Below are positions 24,502 to 36,110 of a stretch of DNA of 53,353 nucleotides, in pieces. This DNA is from Cerrena zonata. Taxonomy: Eukaryota; Basidiomycota; Agaricomycetes; Polyporales; Cerrenaceae. How positions within the stretch are numbered: position 1 is the first letter of the stretch; each line of letters starts with the position of its first letter. The notes beneath the pieces were generated by a model. It made no database searches. It was not told the origin of the DNA and saw only the letters and a list, made by a program, of their open reading frames with translations. The position numbers and the translations under genes were made by a program. The stretch spans positions 1 through 53,353 of the forward strand of contig JASBNA010000125.1 of NCBI GenBank assembly GCA_038087015.1, in the 5' to 3' direction.

Positions 24502-25059
24502 TATTGATTTAGAGCTGATTAGTACTAGATTTCATAATTCCCCTAGATCTCAATAATTTATATAATCTACCATCTAATTTCACACTGATTTTTCTCATTT
24601 TGTATAATATGCTAACTAATAGTACCTAATATTTCTAATTTTATCTATTTATCAGTCTATTTTACAATCTAATACCAACTAAAAGTCCTATTTTTATCTA
24701 TTTAATCACTAATATATAGTCTAATAGATATGGAATGCAAGATAATAGCTTCTAGTTAGACTATTTTTGTTATACTCATCTGCTAATATGTAATCTATTT
24801 TCACTAATTTACAAGCTAGTACTAGCTGGTTGTGCTACTTTAGTATATTCATTTGCTAGTCTGCAAGCTACTTCTACTAATTTGTTAGCTAATATTAGCT
24901 AGATCCAATAGTTTGACATAATTTACTACTAGTCTATAAACTAATATTCACTAAAACTTCTAGATGTATCTATTTAGTAGACTAGGTTACCTTATATCTT
25001 TGCCTTCTGAAAATAATTGATATTTAACCTTAATTCTAATAGATAAAAGAGTTGTTATA
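24502..25059. other. Plavaka left subterminal AT-rich region
   Basis: Very AT-rich with many short motifs such as TTAGCTA, CTAATATTAGCTAG and TAGTCTA in both orientations. Such subterminal repeats are usual transposase contact sites in CACTA-like elements. No open frame. Confidence 0.6.
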
Positions 25060-28000
25060 TTAAACAATTGTATGAAAAGCCTGCCTATCTGAAAAACTAT
25101 TTACAAAAAAAGAATCACATTGGTCAAGTACTTTAGTACTTGTCCAATTCCGATCAACTAAAAGTCCAAATTGTGGAAAAAGATGAACACTACGAGAGAT
25201 ATTATACAGTGGAACAATGCTAGCAACACGTTTTTCTTGATGAAATGACTTCTTTACATGATATAACAGATGACCAGCTTGTGGAGTATCCTTAAATTCC
25301 TTAAACCACTCTACATATGCAAGATATTTAGGTGGTTGAATATTAGAAGGAAATGAGGCAGAAATTGACTTCTTTGAGAGTGAGAAAATCACTTTGACTT
25401 GAGCAATACGATAACCTTGAACTCCAACATATTCACTTTGTCCATTATTGATCAACACAGTATCATATCGTGCAGCTGCTATCACTTTCTGATTAGAATC
25501 AAGTCGGGCAGGATAAGCATGTATCACATCAATCTCATCTGACTGTAGTCTGTGAACTTGCTTATCACCAAGCCAAAATTTAGCTTTGTGATATACAGCA
25601 ACAGCTGAAAAAGGAAGTGTAATGCCTGCAATCTCAGCTTCAATTTGTACATAATTGAGATCTGGATTGCGACACTGATAGATATAATGTGTCAGAGCAT
25701 GAACAAATTCAGAGGCATTGTAACTTTTAATGAGACTTTGAAAGGAAACCCGTTTTTTAGAGGGAAACTTGGTCATTTGTAAAGCTGGGGGTATAGCAAT
25801 TTTGACTGGAATGATAGAAACAAGTGAGGGTTTTCCTTTGATACGCCAAGAGATATATTTCTCATGATCAAGTATTTTCTCTTTGCGCTCAATCCAAAGT
25901 GTCATTTGTGGCAACTCATTTCTACCATTGGTAGCTTCAAATGCATCTTTAGCTAGGGGAATATGAAGTTGCTCTGTATGCTCTGTATTATAGTTATCGG
26001 TAGTTCCAAATCTCTCAATTAACAGCCGATAATGTAAAGCATAGTGAAGTTTGTTAATATCAAAGTCAAATCGAATACCAAGATCAATGAAAATATGTTT
26101 GTTTTCATGAAATTGCTGAAGTGCATTCATCATATGTTTCAAGGTCTCATCAGAGTGTACTGGATATTGAGCAAGATACATAAAATCAAGTAAGCCTCTA
26201 ACAGCTCTAACAATCTCAGGAGGTGCTCGAGTAGACTTATTTTTGAGAGGAAGATCAATAATAATCCCCAAAATGATTCGTGCTATATCTGCATGTTCAC
26301 GCCCAGTAACATTTGTTAACATAGTGATCCCTTTAGGGAAAAAGTGAATATGACAATTGGGTGGTAATCTTCGGCATCGTGCATCAATCTCTGCATCACC
26401 ATAAGCAGTTCTGAGCCATCCAATAACATGTTTCAGAACACCTTGAAAGAGTTGATGCAAGATGTCAGGTGGGGTAGACAAAAATGGATCACAATAAGGC
26501 AAGTCTTTCCAGTATGGCTCATAGACAGGCTTGATACCAAGTGCCTCACAACGTTTTGGCCATTTAGGATGGTCAGGATCATCCATAACTTTTAAAATTT
26601 GACCAAGGTCATATAAAGATGGATTTGAAACACATTCAGCAATCCAATCTCCTAGTTTGTCTTTCTTCACTCGACATGATGGACATCTGCTCTTTTTGAC
26701 ACAGCATGCTAAACACTGCTCAGGATAGTCCCCAACATGAATAGCAAAAATAGGATGGCAGCGACGAACTACACCATCACCACTTCGCATTAAAATACCA
26801 TTTTTGCCAGGATCAATAATTGGTTGAAGCAAAAAGCGAAGACAAGTATGGAAGAGATTTGAGTGCATACGAGTGCGTGATGCTTTATTATCTGTATGTT
26901 CCATCTTGGTGGTAGGTAAATATGCAAGTAGGATCTGCCCCTGTTTGGATGGTTTACAACGAATTTCTTTAGGTATATTGCCAATGGTCAGATAGACTGG
27001 ATAGCAAACTTTGCCTTTGAAATGAGTGAGCTGAGTCTTGTCTGTAGAAATAATAATGGGAATAACAGTGACATTTTTATTCCCATTTTTCTCTATTTCT
27101 TTCTGAGTACTCCACCACCATTTTCCAGTATGCATATCATGATATAGCCGCACAGTCATATCTTCATCAACATAATGCCGTTCAGGAGCTAAAAGCAGAT
27201 GCTCAACAAAGTTGGCATCACCAAATAATGTACGAATACAATCAAGGATAGGCCTATAGTAGAGTTCAAAAGACTCTTTCCCAATAACCACCTGTTTACA
27301 ATGAAACTGTGGACGTCCAGGTAAATTTGTATCTATTATCTGGTTGAGCTCTCTAGAGTTTTTGAATTGCAACCCAAGGTTTTCTTGTAGCTAAAGAAAT
27401 ATAAGTTATTTAGATATTATAAAATATTAACACAATGCTTACATCCTGAATTTTCAGTAACTCATTCAAGGCAGTAGATCCTGGTCCCCTAAGTTTTGCC
27501 CATCTAGCAATATCCCAGTTTAATTTATTTTCAAAAGGTGCATAGGGATTTGTATCAGAATTGGTAATCTGAGCACTATAGTCTGCAAAAGCATTTGGCT
27601 CCAAAATATCAGAATCTGGTGCACCAGCACCAGAATCAGGATAATGATCTGTATATGTCTTGACAGTAATTGGCTGTCGTAGTTGGTTTTCAACATTCTG
27701 TCTTCCTGCAGTAAGGTGCTCAGATGCAAGTGCATCAGCCTGAGGCTGAGCTTGTGGGAGATTAGGAACAGAAGGGTCCAAAGGTTCCAAAGGTGGTTCC
27801 CAAACTTGGTTATTATCATCAATAATATTTGTTTCTTCAGTTTCTGAGTCACTGTCATCAAAATCTGCTGAACTATCTTCATCAAACTCTGAATCAGAGT
27901 CTGAATCATCACTAAATAATTCTGGCAAGATCTCTTCTGAGTCAATGTCCTCTTGAAACTCCACATGTAAGGGATCATCATCCACTTGTATGTTGTCAGG

Positions 28001-28352
28001 ATCTGGTATATCATCCTGTGAAGGTAAACCAGGAGAATATGCCAATGCTGGCTGGGAAATCCCATATTGAGATGTCTGTTCTGAATCAGAACTCCCATCA
28101 GAAGAAGAGTCAAAATTACTATTATCAAATATAAATATAAATATTTTTAAATCAGATTATATAAATTACATACATGGCAGGCTCAGAGGGCCCAGCAGCC
28201 TGAGCATTGGAGGCAGGATAAAAACGATTTCTCAAGAAATCCCGATACACCTGTTTACAGCGTGGTTTTGTAGTTGTTCGCAAGTGTTTCCACAGATTTG
28301 AGTCACTATTGAAGGTTCGGTTGCAGCCATTGCAAGAGAACATAGTTTGCAT
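25060..28352 (-). CDS. Plavaka-type transposase (1061 aa)
   Basis: Three exons: 28174-28352, 27443-28118, 25060-27390, in frame. The N-terminus has a zinc-finger-like block, FSCNGCNRTFNSDSNLWKHL. An acidic disordered stretch follows (LFSDDSDSDSEFDEDSS). The family core then reads NKLNWDIARWAKLRGPGSTA, NSRELNQIID, APERHYVDEDMTVRLYHDMH, GKWWWSTQKEIE, IIISTDKTQLTHFKGK, YPVYLTIGNIPKEIR, IFAIHVGDYPEQCLACC, and TPPDILHQLFQGVLKHVIGW. These are hallmark segments of Plavaka transposases, which cut and paste DNA with an RNase H-like fold. No stop or frameshift was seen. Base composition is far more AT-rich than the host genes, as is usual for this element. The start was set at the first ATG; a second ATG lies three codons later. 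Confidence 0.93.
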
Positions 28353-28616
28353 AAGGTTGAGGCGGGAGGGATGGACAGTTGGGGGGAAAGAGCACTCAGA
28401 GACTCAGAAGTGCGAGTCTTAGACTCAGAGCCTAAGTGCGAGATCAGACGTGACGTGATTGTCACGGACACATGGGCGGCTCCGGTCCGAGCTGTGGCTC
28501 TCTCAGTGACGAATCTATAATCTACGGCAACAACGTTCTTGAATACTGTACGTTCACTGAATACTCACATTCATTTTAATTTAGGTTTCCCATTCCTATT
28601 CCCACTCTCGCCGGTA
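28353..28616. promoter_or_regulatory. Shared divergent promoter inside the Plavaka element
   Basis: This 264-bp region separates the transposase (minus) from the DUF6532 gene (plus). It contains short direct repeats: GACTCAGA occurs twice and AAGTGCGAG twice between about 28398 and 28442. These could be regulator or transposase sites. Confidence 0.5.
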
Positions 28617-31600
28617 ATGCCTCCCAGAACTGCCAGCTACGAGCAGTTGAGTCGTGCACAGAAATCAGCTCGAACGCGAGCGTTCAACAGACAAACGCAA
28701 GAGCAAGACGACCAAGCACTGATTGAGAGCACACAAGGTACGTTTCTCTGATGCTATCACCTTCTCTGATGCTGAAAAGGGTCACCAGGTCCGAGGGCCC
28801 CTAAGCCACGAACACGCACGTTAGAAGACGATGGTGAGCACACCCCCGTTTAGTGCATCTTTACTCACCACCTGACATTCCTCTAGCATGGCATGCTTCT
28901 CAACGGAAGCATGGACGCGACGAAGAGCCTATCGCCGAGAATCCGCCGGAACCAGGCCATGCAACCGCAGCCACCACCAACTTGAAGTCTGCAGACAAAC
29001 GGCAAACACGCTCACAGTCTCAGGCTGTCCCCGCTGGTACACTCTCTCCTCGTAAAACCTCGGCGCCGCAGAAGAAACAGAAGACGATGCAACCCGTCCC
29101 ATCCGAGACTGTACAAGTCACCACGCAGCTCCAGCAATCCGACGTTCGGACACAAAACCAAAAAAATAAACAATGTATGTGTTCATTCCTCCTTACTTCG
29201 CTTTTGTCGGCTTACTACCATTGTATGTACCAGCTTCTCGCCTTATCCTACCTCGTGACGATCGCGATAGCGATCCGGACGACGACCCGCCAAATGGTAC
29301 TCAGCATTCTCAAACACGAGTGCTAGGTTCCTCGCAACGCAAGCCTACTATGACAGTTCAAGAGGCTGTCAACTTCGAGGAAACCGACCCATTACCGGAT
29401 CGTGTTACACGTCCGGCAGGCACGCAGGCTATTTATGGCAAGAGTAAGTCTATCTCCCTCGGTATGTATGTATGTTCTAACTATCCAACCATAACTCTAT
29501 CAGAAACCCGACTCTCTCAGCATCAACCTCCCCCCACCCCACCACAATGCGACGATGACGATGTCCACCTCCAAGCGGGTGATACCATCGATGTCGATGA
29601 TGGTCGCACCTCACAGCATCAGCCTGACATCGAAATGGACGATGACCACCGGTCAACGAAGGGAAAGGGCATCGTGCGAGGCAACGTTTACGACACCGAC
29701 GGCGAGGACGAAGATGAGGATGAGGACGAAGACGTAAAGCAGGGCGTTGGTGAGGATATCTGGGGTCAGGATGTAGAGTATGAGGATGAGGAAGACGAGG
29801 AGGTGACAACAGAAGCCCTACGCAAGGAGGTGTGTTTCCCTTCTGTTTGTCTCTATTCTACTTCTGACATGACCCTGTCCGTGATCGACTGTAGCGTGCT
29901 CAACTACTCAGCTCCGATGACCGCTACGCAGGTCAAAACGAGGATTACAGATTCGAGGAAGACCGCCGGTATCCAGATGGATTGCAATTCGAGGAAAACA
30001 ACCGCTACGTCGATGAAGACAGCGACGTTGACGGGATTGATGACATGCCCCAGCCGCATGTGAACAAGGTATGTACACTTCGACTAGCTAGCGCCATCGG
30101 AACTACGCTAATCCTCATATTGGTGGCATCCAAACCGAAAGGTCATCAACGTTATCTGGGACGACGATGACAACGGAAACCCTCCCCCTTCCAAACTGAA
30201 GACCTCAAAGCCGGCGGTAACAAAGAAATCCGACATTTCGAAGTCAACGCAATCGCAAACGATGAGGACTATGCAACCTACTGTCTCCCCTCCGAAGCAA
30301 AAGCAAAAGCGTATCGCTGCTGCTGGAGTTCCGAGTGCGAAGGTGTCATCCCCGACACTGAAAGCTGTTGCCCAACCAACTCGGAAGAAGGCTGCCCCAC
30401 CAAAGACAGCTGCCCTACCGAAGAAAGCTGCCCCACCGAAGAAGAAGAAGAAGACCGCCGCCCCACATAAGCGTGTTGAGCAACGGCAGGCGGAGGTGAG
30501 CATATATATATTTATATCATTTCCTCTACTCAACGCTCTACAATAGCGAGCCGTAGTTGTAGACGACGACGACGACGACGACCCAGCTGATAGCGACCAT
30601 GCAGCGGAAGACAGCGGTCTTGTGGGCGATCAATTCTGGCCAAAGGCGGTACACCTCAAGCTCAGTATACACAATCATGTCAACGTCAACTCTCAACGAC
30701 CACGTATCAAGGTTATTCTCAAGCGACTCAACAAGCTTATCACTTACGACGCCTTCATATACGATGCATTTCCTGAATACCCATACAAGATCAATTATCT
30801 CCGAGAGTGTTGCGAAGCTGCTGCCGGCGACGACGATGAAGTCACAGAACGGATAGCGAAGGACGAGGAGTACTTCCTCTTGCTGAAGACAGTGGTATGA
30901 CATTGTTACCGGTTTCTCTATCTATTGCTGACATTACTTTAGCCTGAAAACAGGTTGATCAGTATCCGAGGAAAGATCAAGTCGCATCTCCGGTCCCTTG
31001 TCGCTGCTACTTATGGTCTGACTCCTGGTTGTAGTGTGCTCGTTAGGGCATGGAGAAAGGGTCGGCGCTACATCTATCCAGGTGCTACTCCGGTGAGCCA
31101 AGATTCTTGCTGCATGAACCTAACCTATTACTGACATGCCAATTCAGGGAACCATTGATTCATCAGCTCCTTATCAGAATCCATGCATAATCCAAGGGCT
31201 AAGTTCTGCTTTTTTTTCAGGTCCAACTTCCTTTGTTCAGCTTCACTTTAGCATATTCAAGGTTGATAGAAGTGCCAATGACAAGGACAAGACTACCTTG
31301 GAGGTTACCAGGTCTATGGTTGGACTGGTGGCAACTGCAGTATGTCTCCATGTTGTTTGATAGTTTCTTATTTGCTGATCTGTTTGTTTTCAAAGATTGA
31401 ATCCATCCTCTGTGATTGGGAGACAGGAACCTATGACCATACTGCCTTGATATCTAACACTGCTAACATTGTCTACAAGGGTCATATCATCTTTCTCAAG
31501 GAGATCAAAACCAAGAAGCCTAAGAGCTATCACTTTATGCTCAGCACACTCTTTTACATGGCTAGGTAAGTACTCCCTAAATCAGTTTTCTCTGTCTGAA

Positions 31601-31742
31601 ACTAACTTGATTTTGTAGTAATGGTCATGTCTTCACTGCTGCCACTGCTGCAGCAGCTGAATGCATGCAGGTCTTAAACTTGAATGATATGCCTGAAGAC
31701 TCTGGTCCATCAGAAGATGAGAATGAGGAGGCCTTTTACTAA
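28617..31742 (+). CDS. DUF6532 domain protein carried by the Plavaka element (833 aa)
   Basis: Twelve exons: 28617-28737, 28789-28833, 28887-29174, 29234-29443, 29504-29829, 29895-30068, 30142-30495, 30547-30894, 30943-31092, 31148-31339, 31396-31565, 31619-31742; total divisible by three. The first 500 residues are disordered, with acidic runs, a Lys-Ala-Ala-Pro-rich stretch (KKAAPPKTAALPKKAAPPKK) and a poly-Asp run. The DUF6532 domain follows: LKLSIHNHVNVN, IKVILKRLNKLITYDAF, AATYGLTPGCSVLV, YQNPCIIQGLSSAFFSG, TRSMVGLVATA, YDHTALISNTANIVYKGHII and YHFMLSTLFYMA. DUF6532 proteins are numerous in Agaricomycetes and have no known function. The gene lies wholly inside the element's terminal repeats. 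Exons 1-9 are GC-rich like host genes; exons 10-12 are AT-rich like the element. Confidence 0.85.
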
Positions 31743-32338
31743 CAGGTAAGTGAGACACTCTAAACTTGGTAACTTACCTCTCATGATTCCTTGTCAGCTT
31801 TTGGTGCTTGTCTACCAGCTTCCAATTTCATCTTTGTGGGTGTCACTTTCCTTGTTTAATTGCCTGTACTCACCAGAGACCTAGACTTTCATCTCACTCT
31901 TTAGCTATTTTCATCTTGATCTCTTTAAGTTTCTCTCTTTCTTAATGTCATGCTATGGTTTTCTAATCCTATAGTATACTTCATTATTTCATACCACACT
32001 CTACTGCTAGAGATAGTTTACTTTTGTAATAACTGTTTGCTCTATGGAAAATGGAGTTGATTACTCATTTGTTAATATGTGCCAAGAAGAATAGTATTAT
32101 TGGAGAAATAGAAATATCCAGGTAGGAATCTATGGTCAAATCAGGATGAGACTAGAAAGTAAATTAGGACCAAATTAGCAGTTAGTTATACTGTGATCTA
32201 TGCCTAACTTAGGTGATCTAGAGTGAAATTAGCAAGGGATCCAGGGCTAATTCAGTCCTAGTTAGCTCTAAAAAAGCTCTGACCAAAATGCTATTATAAA
32301 GCATGTGTCTGGTTAGCAAGATCTAGGACTGATTTTGT
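31743..32338. other. Plavaka right subterminal region
   Basis: AT-rich, no gene. Motifs AATTAGC, CTAATTCAG, TAGTTAGCTCT and GGTTAGCAAGA recur and resemble the terminal CTAACCA and the motifs of the left subterminal region in inverse orientation. Confidence 0.55.
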
Positions 32339-32364
32339 TTGGTTAGATAGGGGGGGTTTTCCTG
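32339..32364 (-). repeat. Plavaka right terminal inverted repeat
   Basis: Reverse complement starts CAGGAAAACCCCCCC and continues TATCTAACCA. Partner of 24476-24501. Confidence 0.75.
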
Positions 32365-32722
32365 ATGCTGTTGCCCTTATCCTTATAGAGCTCGTATCCA
32401 GTATCAATGAACTCTTGACGTAGGTCACAGCCTAATACATGTTCTGCCGGATATCCATCGAATACGAGCTTTCGAACATCCGATCCCACTGAAATAAAAT
32501 ATGTGGTTTAGAAATGATACTAATGATGATAGAAATAAACAGCACTGACTGCAACAACCAAGGTCTATAAAAATTGTGTCGTTGCGTTTTCCGTCTTCAA
32601 GAACCTTCGGGTAAACGGGATTCTGGGACATCATTAAATTCACGAAATGGAATGCTCGGATGCATGGATACGGATGCTCGGCACTGAGGATATTCATAGA
32701 CAGAGAGTGCAGCTGTTAGCCC

Positions 32723-32749
32723 ATATCATGCAGTGTTGGTTTTTAAGGG
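32723..32749 (+). repeat. hAT target duplication and left terminal repeat
   Basis: ATATCATG (32723-32730) followed by CAGTGTTGGTTTTTAAGGG (32731-32749). The repeat TTTTTAAGGG recurs just inside, giving short subterminal copies of TTAAGGG. Confidence 0.9.
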
Positions 32750-35700
32750 GTTTTTAAGGGCGGAAGTTAATACAAAGGGTCTTAATATCATACAAAGGGG
32801 TTTTACACGTAATATTAAGGGTGGTATTTAAGGCTCATACTCATCGCCTGAGCCCTCTCGAGCACCATCGTCTGGGATGTTGTCGGGGTCCTCCTCCTCT
32901 GCAGCAAGTAGTTCCATATATAGGGCTTCTTGAGTATACGTACGGCGGCGCTGTTTTCCAGTTGAGATCGGCTTCTTAGCTTGCCCGCCGAATAGCTTAG
33001 CGAGTGGTAATGGTAACTTGAATGAACGAGGCCTTCTAGTACCAGCACCAGATAAAGTATCTCCCCCAGAGTCGGAGTCAGAATCGGAATCAGTAAGTTG
33101 TTCCTGTTGCCATTTTGCAAGTTCTCGTCGCCAAGCAGCCCGTGAGGTCACAAGATGGGTCCGAATGTTACTAGTAGATGGCTGTGTTGATGCTTCCCCT
33201 ACATCCGAATCATCTGCATCGTCTTCAAGAACATCGCCATAACGAGGGACATGTAGGAGAGTCTGTACCCTCTCATCAGAATGATTCTTTCTCTTGTCCC
33301 GGTCTTGCACAAAACCATCTGCCATGTGACTTGCACGAAGGCTTGAGCCAATCTATTGCATGAGTGAGTTTGATGAGACTAAATAAGAGTAAGGAAACAA
33401 ACCTTAGACATTTTACTGAGTCTCGGCAAAGTAAGTCGGTTGCGAATACGGGTCTTCTTAATTTTCAGATCTGAGAATGTCCGTTCTGTCCCTGCGGAGT
33501 TGGGGACCACACTGAGGAGGAGGATGGCAAGGTCGGCAAGATCTGATACAGACTGTTCCATACGGAAGGTTTCCCATACGGAAATGGGGTTATGATCCTA
33601 TAGTGACAAGCCTTGTGAATATATCAGAAGTAGTTGGCAACGGCAACAAACTTACATAAATCCTTTCCCAGTGACTCTGTCTTTGTGTGAACTCGGAAAA
33701 TACACCTTTGTTTGAAAGGTAGTCCATGAATGCTTGTGAGACAGCAGTCTCCTTTTCAGCACGTATACGGGATAGCATATCCGGATCATCTTCGCCATCA
33801 ACAGGTCGAGAATTGACTCGTTTGTATAGCTGTAGCCCGGACACCAAACATCAAGATGAAAGTCAGCATAAGATATATGAGGGTACGTACCTTGAGTAAT
33901 GCATTCTCGAGCCCAAAGGGTGACACACCAGCGCTATCTCCAAATCTTTCGAGCTTTTCGAAGGGGTTTAGAACAAGTGCGAAGACGAACAGAGGCTGAT
34001 CCATTGCCTTCCATCGTTTCTCGATCTGCTTTGTCATACCTTCGCTCACCTCCTTAACTGCATGTTGTGAGAAATGAAGATACATTCCAGCAAATGCGAG
34101 TAGAACTTGATCGGGTCGTATTGAATCCTGTTGATTAATGTTTGTTGCCAAGCAGATAGGCTCGATATCTTCGACGATGGTACGGAGGTCTGACCAGAAT
34201 TTGGAATCGTCGATGACATCACATTGAGCAGATGCTTCATCTCGAAGCTTCTCTGCCTTCTTCTTGTTTTTCTCGGCTCCCACTTGGGCTGCAATAATGT
34301 CATTTCGGCGTATCAGTACACTGTGACGGAGAGGGCTCTTGAGGTCAAGAAGACGATCAAAGGAGATATAGTGTGTCGTCCATCGGGTGAGATTAGCAAC
34401 AAGGTAGGCCAATATCTTGCCCTCTGCAGTAGCATCAAGATCGACACCAAGAGTTGACTGGGCCTGATCAAATATTACACGGACACCACTGTGGTTTAGT
34501 ATCCAGCCGAGCAGATCCGTAGCCTTCTCAGCTGTCTCATTACCAAGAGGGTAGAGCTTGAAGTAATCACCAAGAAGCAGCTGCGACTGAGTGGGTAGTA
34601 CTATGGTAAATATTGGAAGCAATCGACTGACACAAATATCGTACCTGATGTCCACAGCACGCGGGTCCGAATATCCAAACTCGTTTCTCTACTGTCTTTT
34701 TGCGCCCGCTCTGACTACCACCATCGTTATCTGTAACGAGTGCAACAACAATGCAACGATACACCTTCTCAACACGATCGATCATCTGCTCGAAGGCAAA
34801 GCACAGAGAATCTCCATCCTTCTTGTCCCCAGTGGTTTTGATAAGTTCAACCAAGTATGCCTATATATTACGATGGTGAGTTTCGAGTTAGCAAATGAGA
34901 TCTGTGTATGACAGTACCTTGCCATCAATGATAACGTTAACACCGGTGATAGAGTTGCGTGAGATATCCTTCCAGCCATCGGTTCTGGTAGATGGTGAGT
35001 ACAGAAAAATAATAAGTAAATCAATCTGGAAAACTCACGATAACGTCGCATACTTTCCAGCCAACAATGTCTTCAGTTCTTTCTCAACACGATCGCTTTC
35101 AGTATTAAGAAGACGGCCAGAGAGCAAGCTGCGCCCAGGGATGACTTTGTCAGCCTGTGAACGAAACATAAGGAGGAGTTTAATTATCTCCGGGTTTTCT
35201 ATCCAGCGGAATGGTAAGTTTGCAGAGATCGTGGCCCTCAGGAACTGTCTCTGAATGAGCTCCAACTCCTTCTCACTAAACGGGATATCGACACCACGGA
35301 AAACTCTCAACTCGCTCTGCTTCATCTTCTTGGCAACATCACGTACAACTTCGGGACCTTTACGTTTTGACGGAACAGAGGAGCTAGAGTCTGCGAGAGC
35401 CAACTTCTTTTCTTTCTTGAATTGTTGTGCAGTTCTTCGAGCTGTGTCGGAGGCGTAAGGGCACTGGTTCTTCCCTATCAAGTGGGCAACCATCGCGTCT
35501 CGCTCGCCTCGCGTATGGGGGACTTTGGAGATTGCTGTGATCGACCGCGTGAGTATTGCAATACATTCAATATAATGAATGTAACTAGAAACAACTGACC
35601 CGTTTTAAACCAGGCTTCACTTGACAGAATTGTGTCGTTCTCGACATCAATCACGGCACTTTGAGGACGGTGATGTGTAATACACCCTATACAATATGCC

Positions 35701-36102
35701 TTAAACATGCTTGTATTCTGCCGCTCGCCTCGGTGGAAATACTTCCATAGTTCAGAGAGTGGTGGGGCCATTTCTTACAAGGCTTTGAGTGAATAATAGA
35801 GTTGAAGTTGGGGTAGAGGGATTGGTTGTGACTGTAGAGCCCATACACAATGGTATATATATATATTCGAGATAATAGGATACATGTTAATCATGCCACA
35901 TGGCCAACAAAGTGACAAAGTCTCGTATTGACGAAGTTCATTGACTTCGTGTTCAATAACTCGGATCTCAGATGAATATGTCACATGATAATACAAAGGC
36001 TTAACAAGACCTTAGCATCCGCTTGGTCATTATTAAGAGTCGTAATAAAGGGTACACAAACCCTTAAATGATGTTAAGGCTTTGCCCTTAACACCAACAC
36101 TG
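32731..36102 (-). mobile_element. hAT-superfamily DNA transposon (3372 bp)
   Basis: Bounded by imperfect terminal inverted repeats starting CAGTGTTGGT at both ends. They are flanked by a perfect 8-bp target-site duplication, ATATCATG, at 32723-32730 and 36103-36110; 8-bp duplications are the hallmark of hAT insertion. It carries one transposase gene with an apparently intact frame, so it is probably autonomous and young. It sits in intron 1 of the methyltransferase gene in the same orientation. It is a different element from the neighbouring Plavaka copy. Confidence 0.92.
32828..35771 (-). CDS. hAT transposase (846 aa)
   Basis: Eight exons: 35600-35771, 35039-35534, 34918-34984, 34645-34860, 33891-34586, 33656-33829, 33403-33597, 32828-33352; total is 847 codons with the stop. 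The N-terminus looks like a BED-type zinc finger (WKYFHRGERQ, AYCIGC, then a distant LIGKNQCPYAS). The catalytic half matches DUF659/hAT: LPFRWIENPEIIKLL, TDGWKDISRNSITGV, ALVTDNDGGSQ, IFGPACCGHQ, LTRWTTHYISFDRLL. The C-terminal dimerisation region is clear: AILLLSVVPNSAGTERTFSD. After it comes a 150-residue acidic, Ser-Asp-rich tail, longer than in many hAT proteins. No stop or frameshift was seen in the chosen exons. This enzyme would cut and paste DNA with 8-bp staggering. Confidence 0.92.
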
Positions 36103-36110
36103 ATATCATG
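36085..36110 (-). repeat. hAT right terminal repeat and target duplication
   Basis: On the minus strand the terminus reads CAGTGTTGGTGTTAAGGG (36102 down to 36085). It is preceded on that strand by the target duplication at 36103-36110, which reads ATATCATG on the plus strand and equals the copy at 32723-32730. Confidence 0.9.

Larger units (their letters stand above)
24476..32364 (-). mobile_element. Plavaka-type DNA transposon with DUF6532 cargo gene (7889 bp)
   Basis: Both ends are visible because the element cuts a recognisable gene. The left end begins CAGGAAAAACACCCCCTGCT, and the right end, read on the minus strand, begins CAGGAAAACCCCCCCTATCT. Both continue with CTAACCA. A 2-bp duplication (AT) flanks it at 24474-24475 and 32365-32366. 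Inside are a Plavaka-type transposase (minus) and a DUF6532 gene (plus), divergent from a shared 264-bp region. Plavaka is a CACTA-like superfamily common in Agaricomycetes. Intact coding frames suggest it may still be able to move. TIR length and TSD size are by eye and could shift by one or two bases. Confidence 0.85.

Noticed and set aside
32425..32697. Independent small minus-strand gene starting at 32697
   Set aside because: It is methyltransferase exon 2 read through intron sequence; the better acceptor at 32684 links it to exon 1 at 36224-36384.
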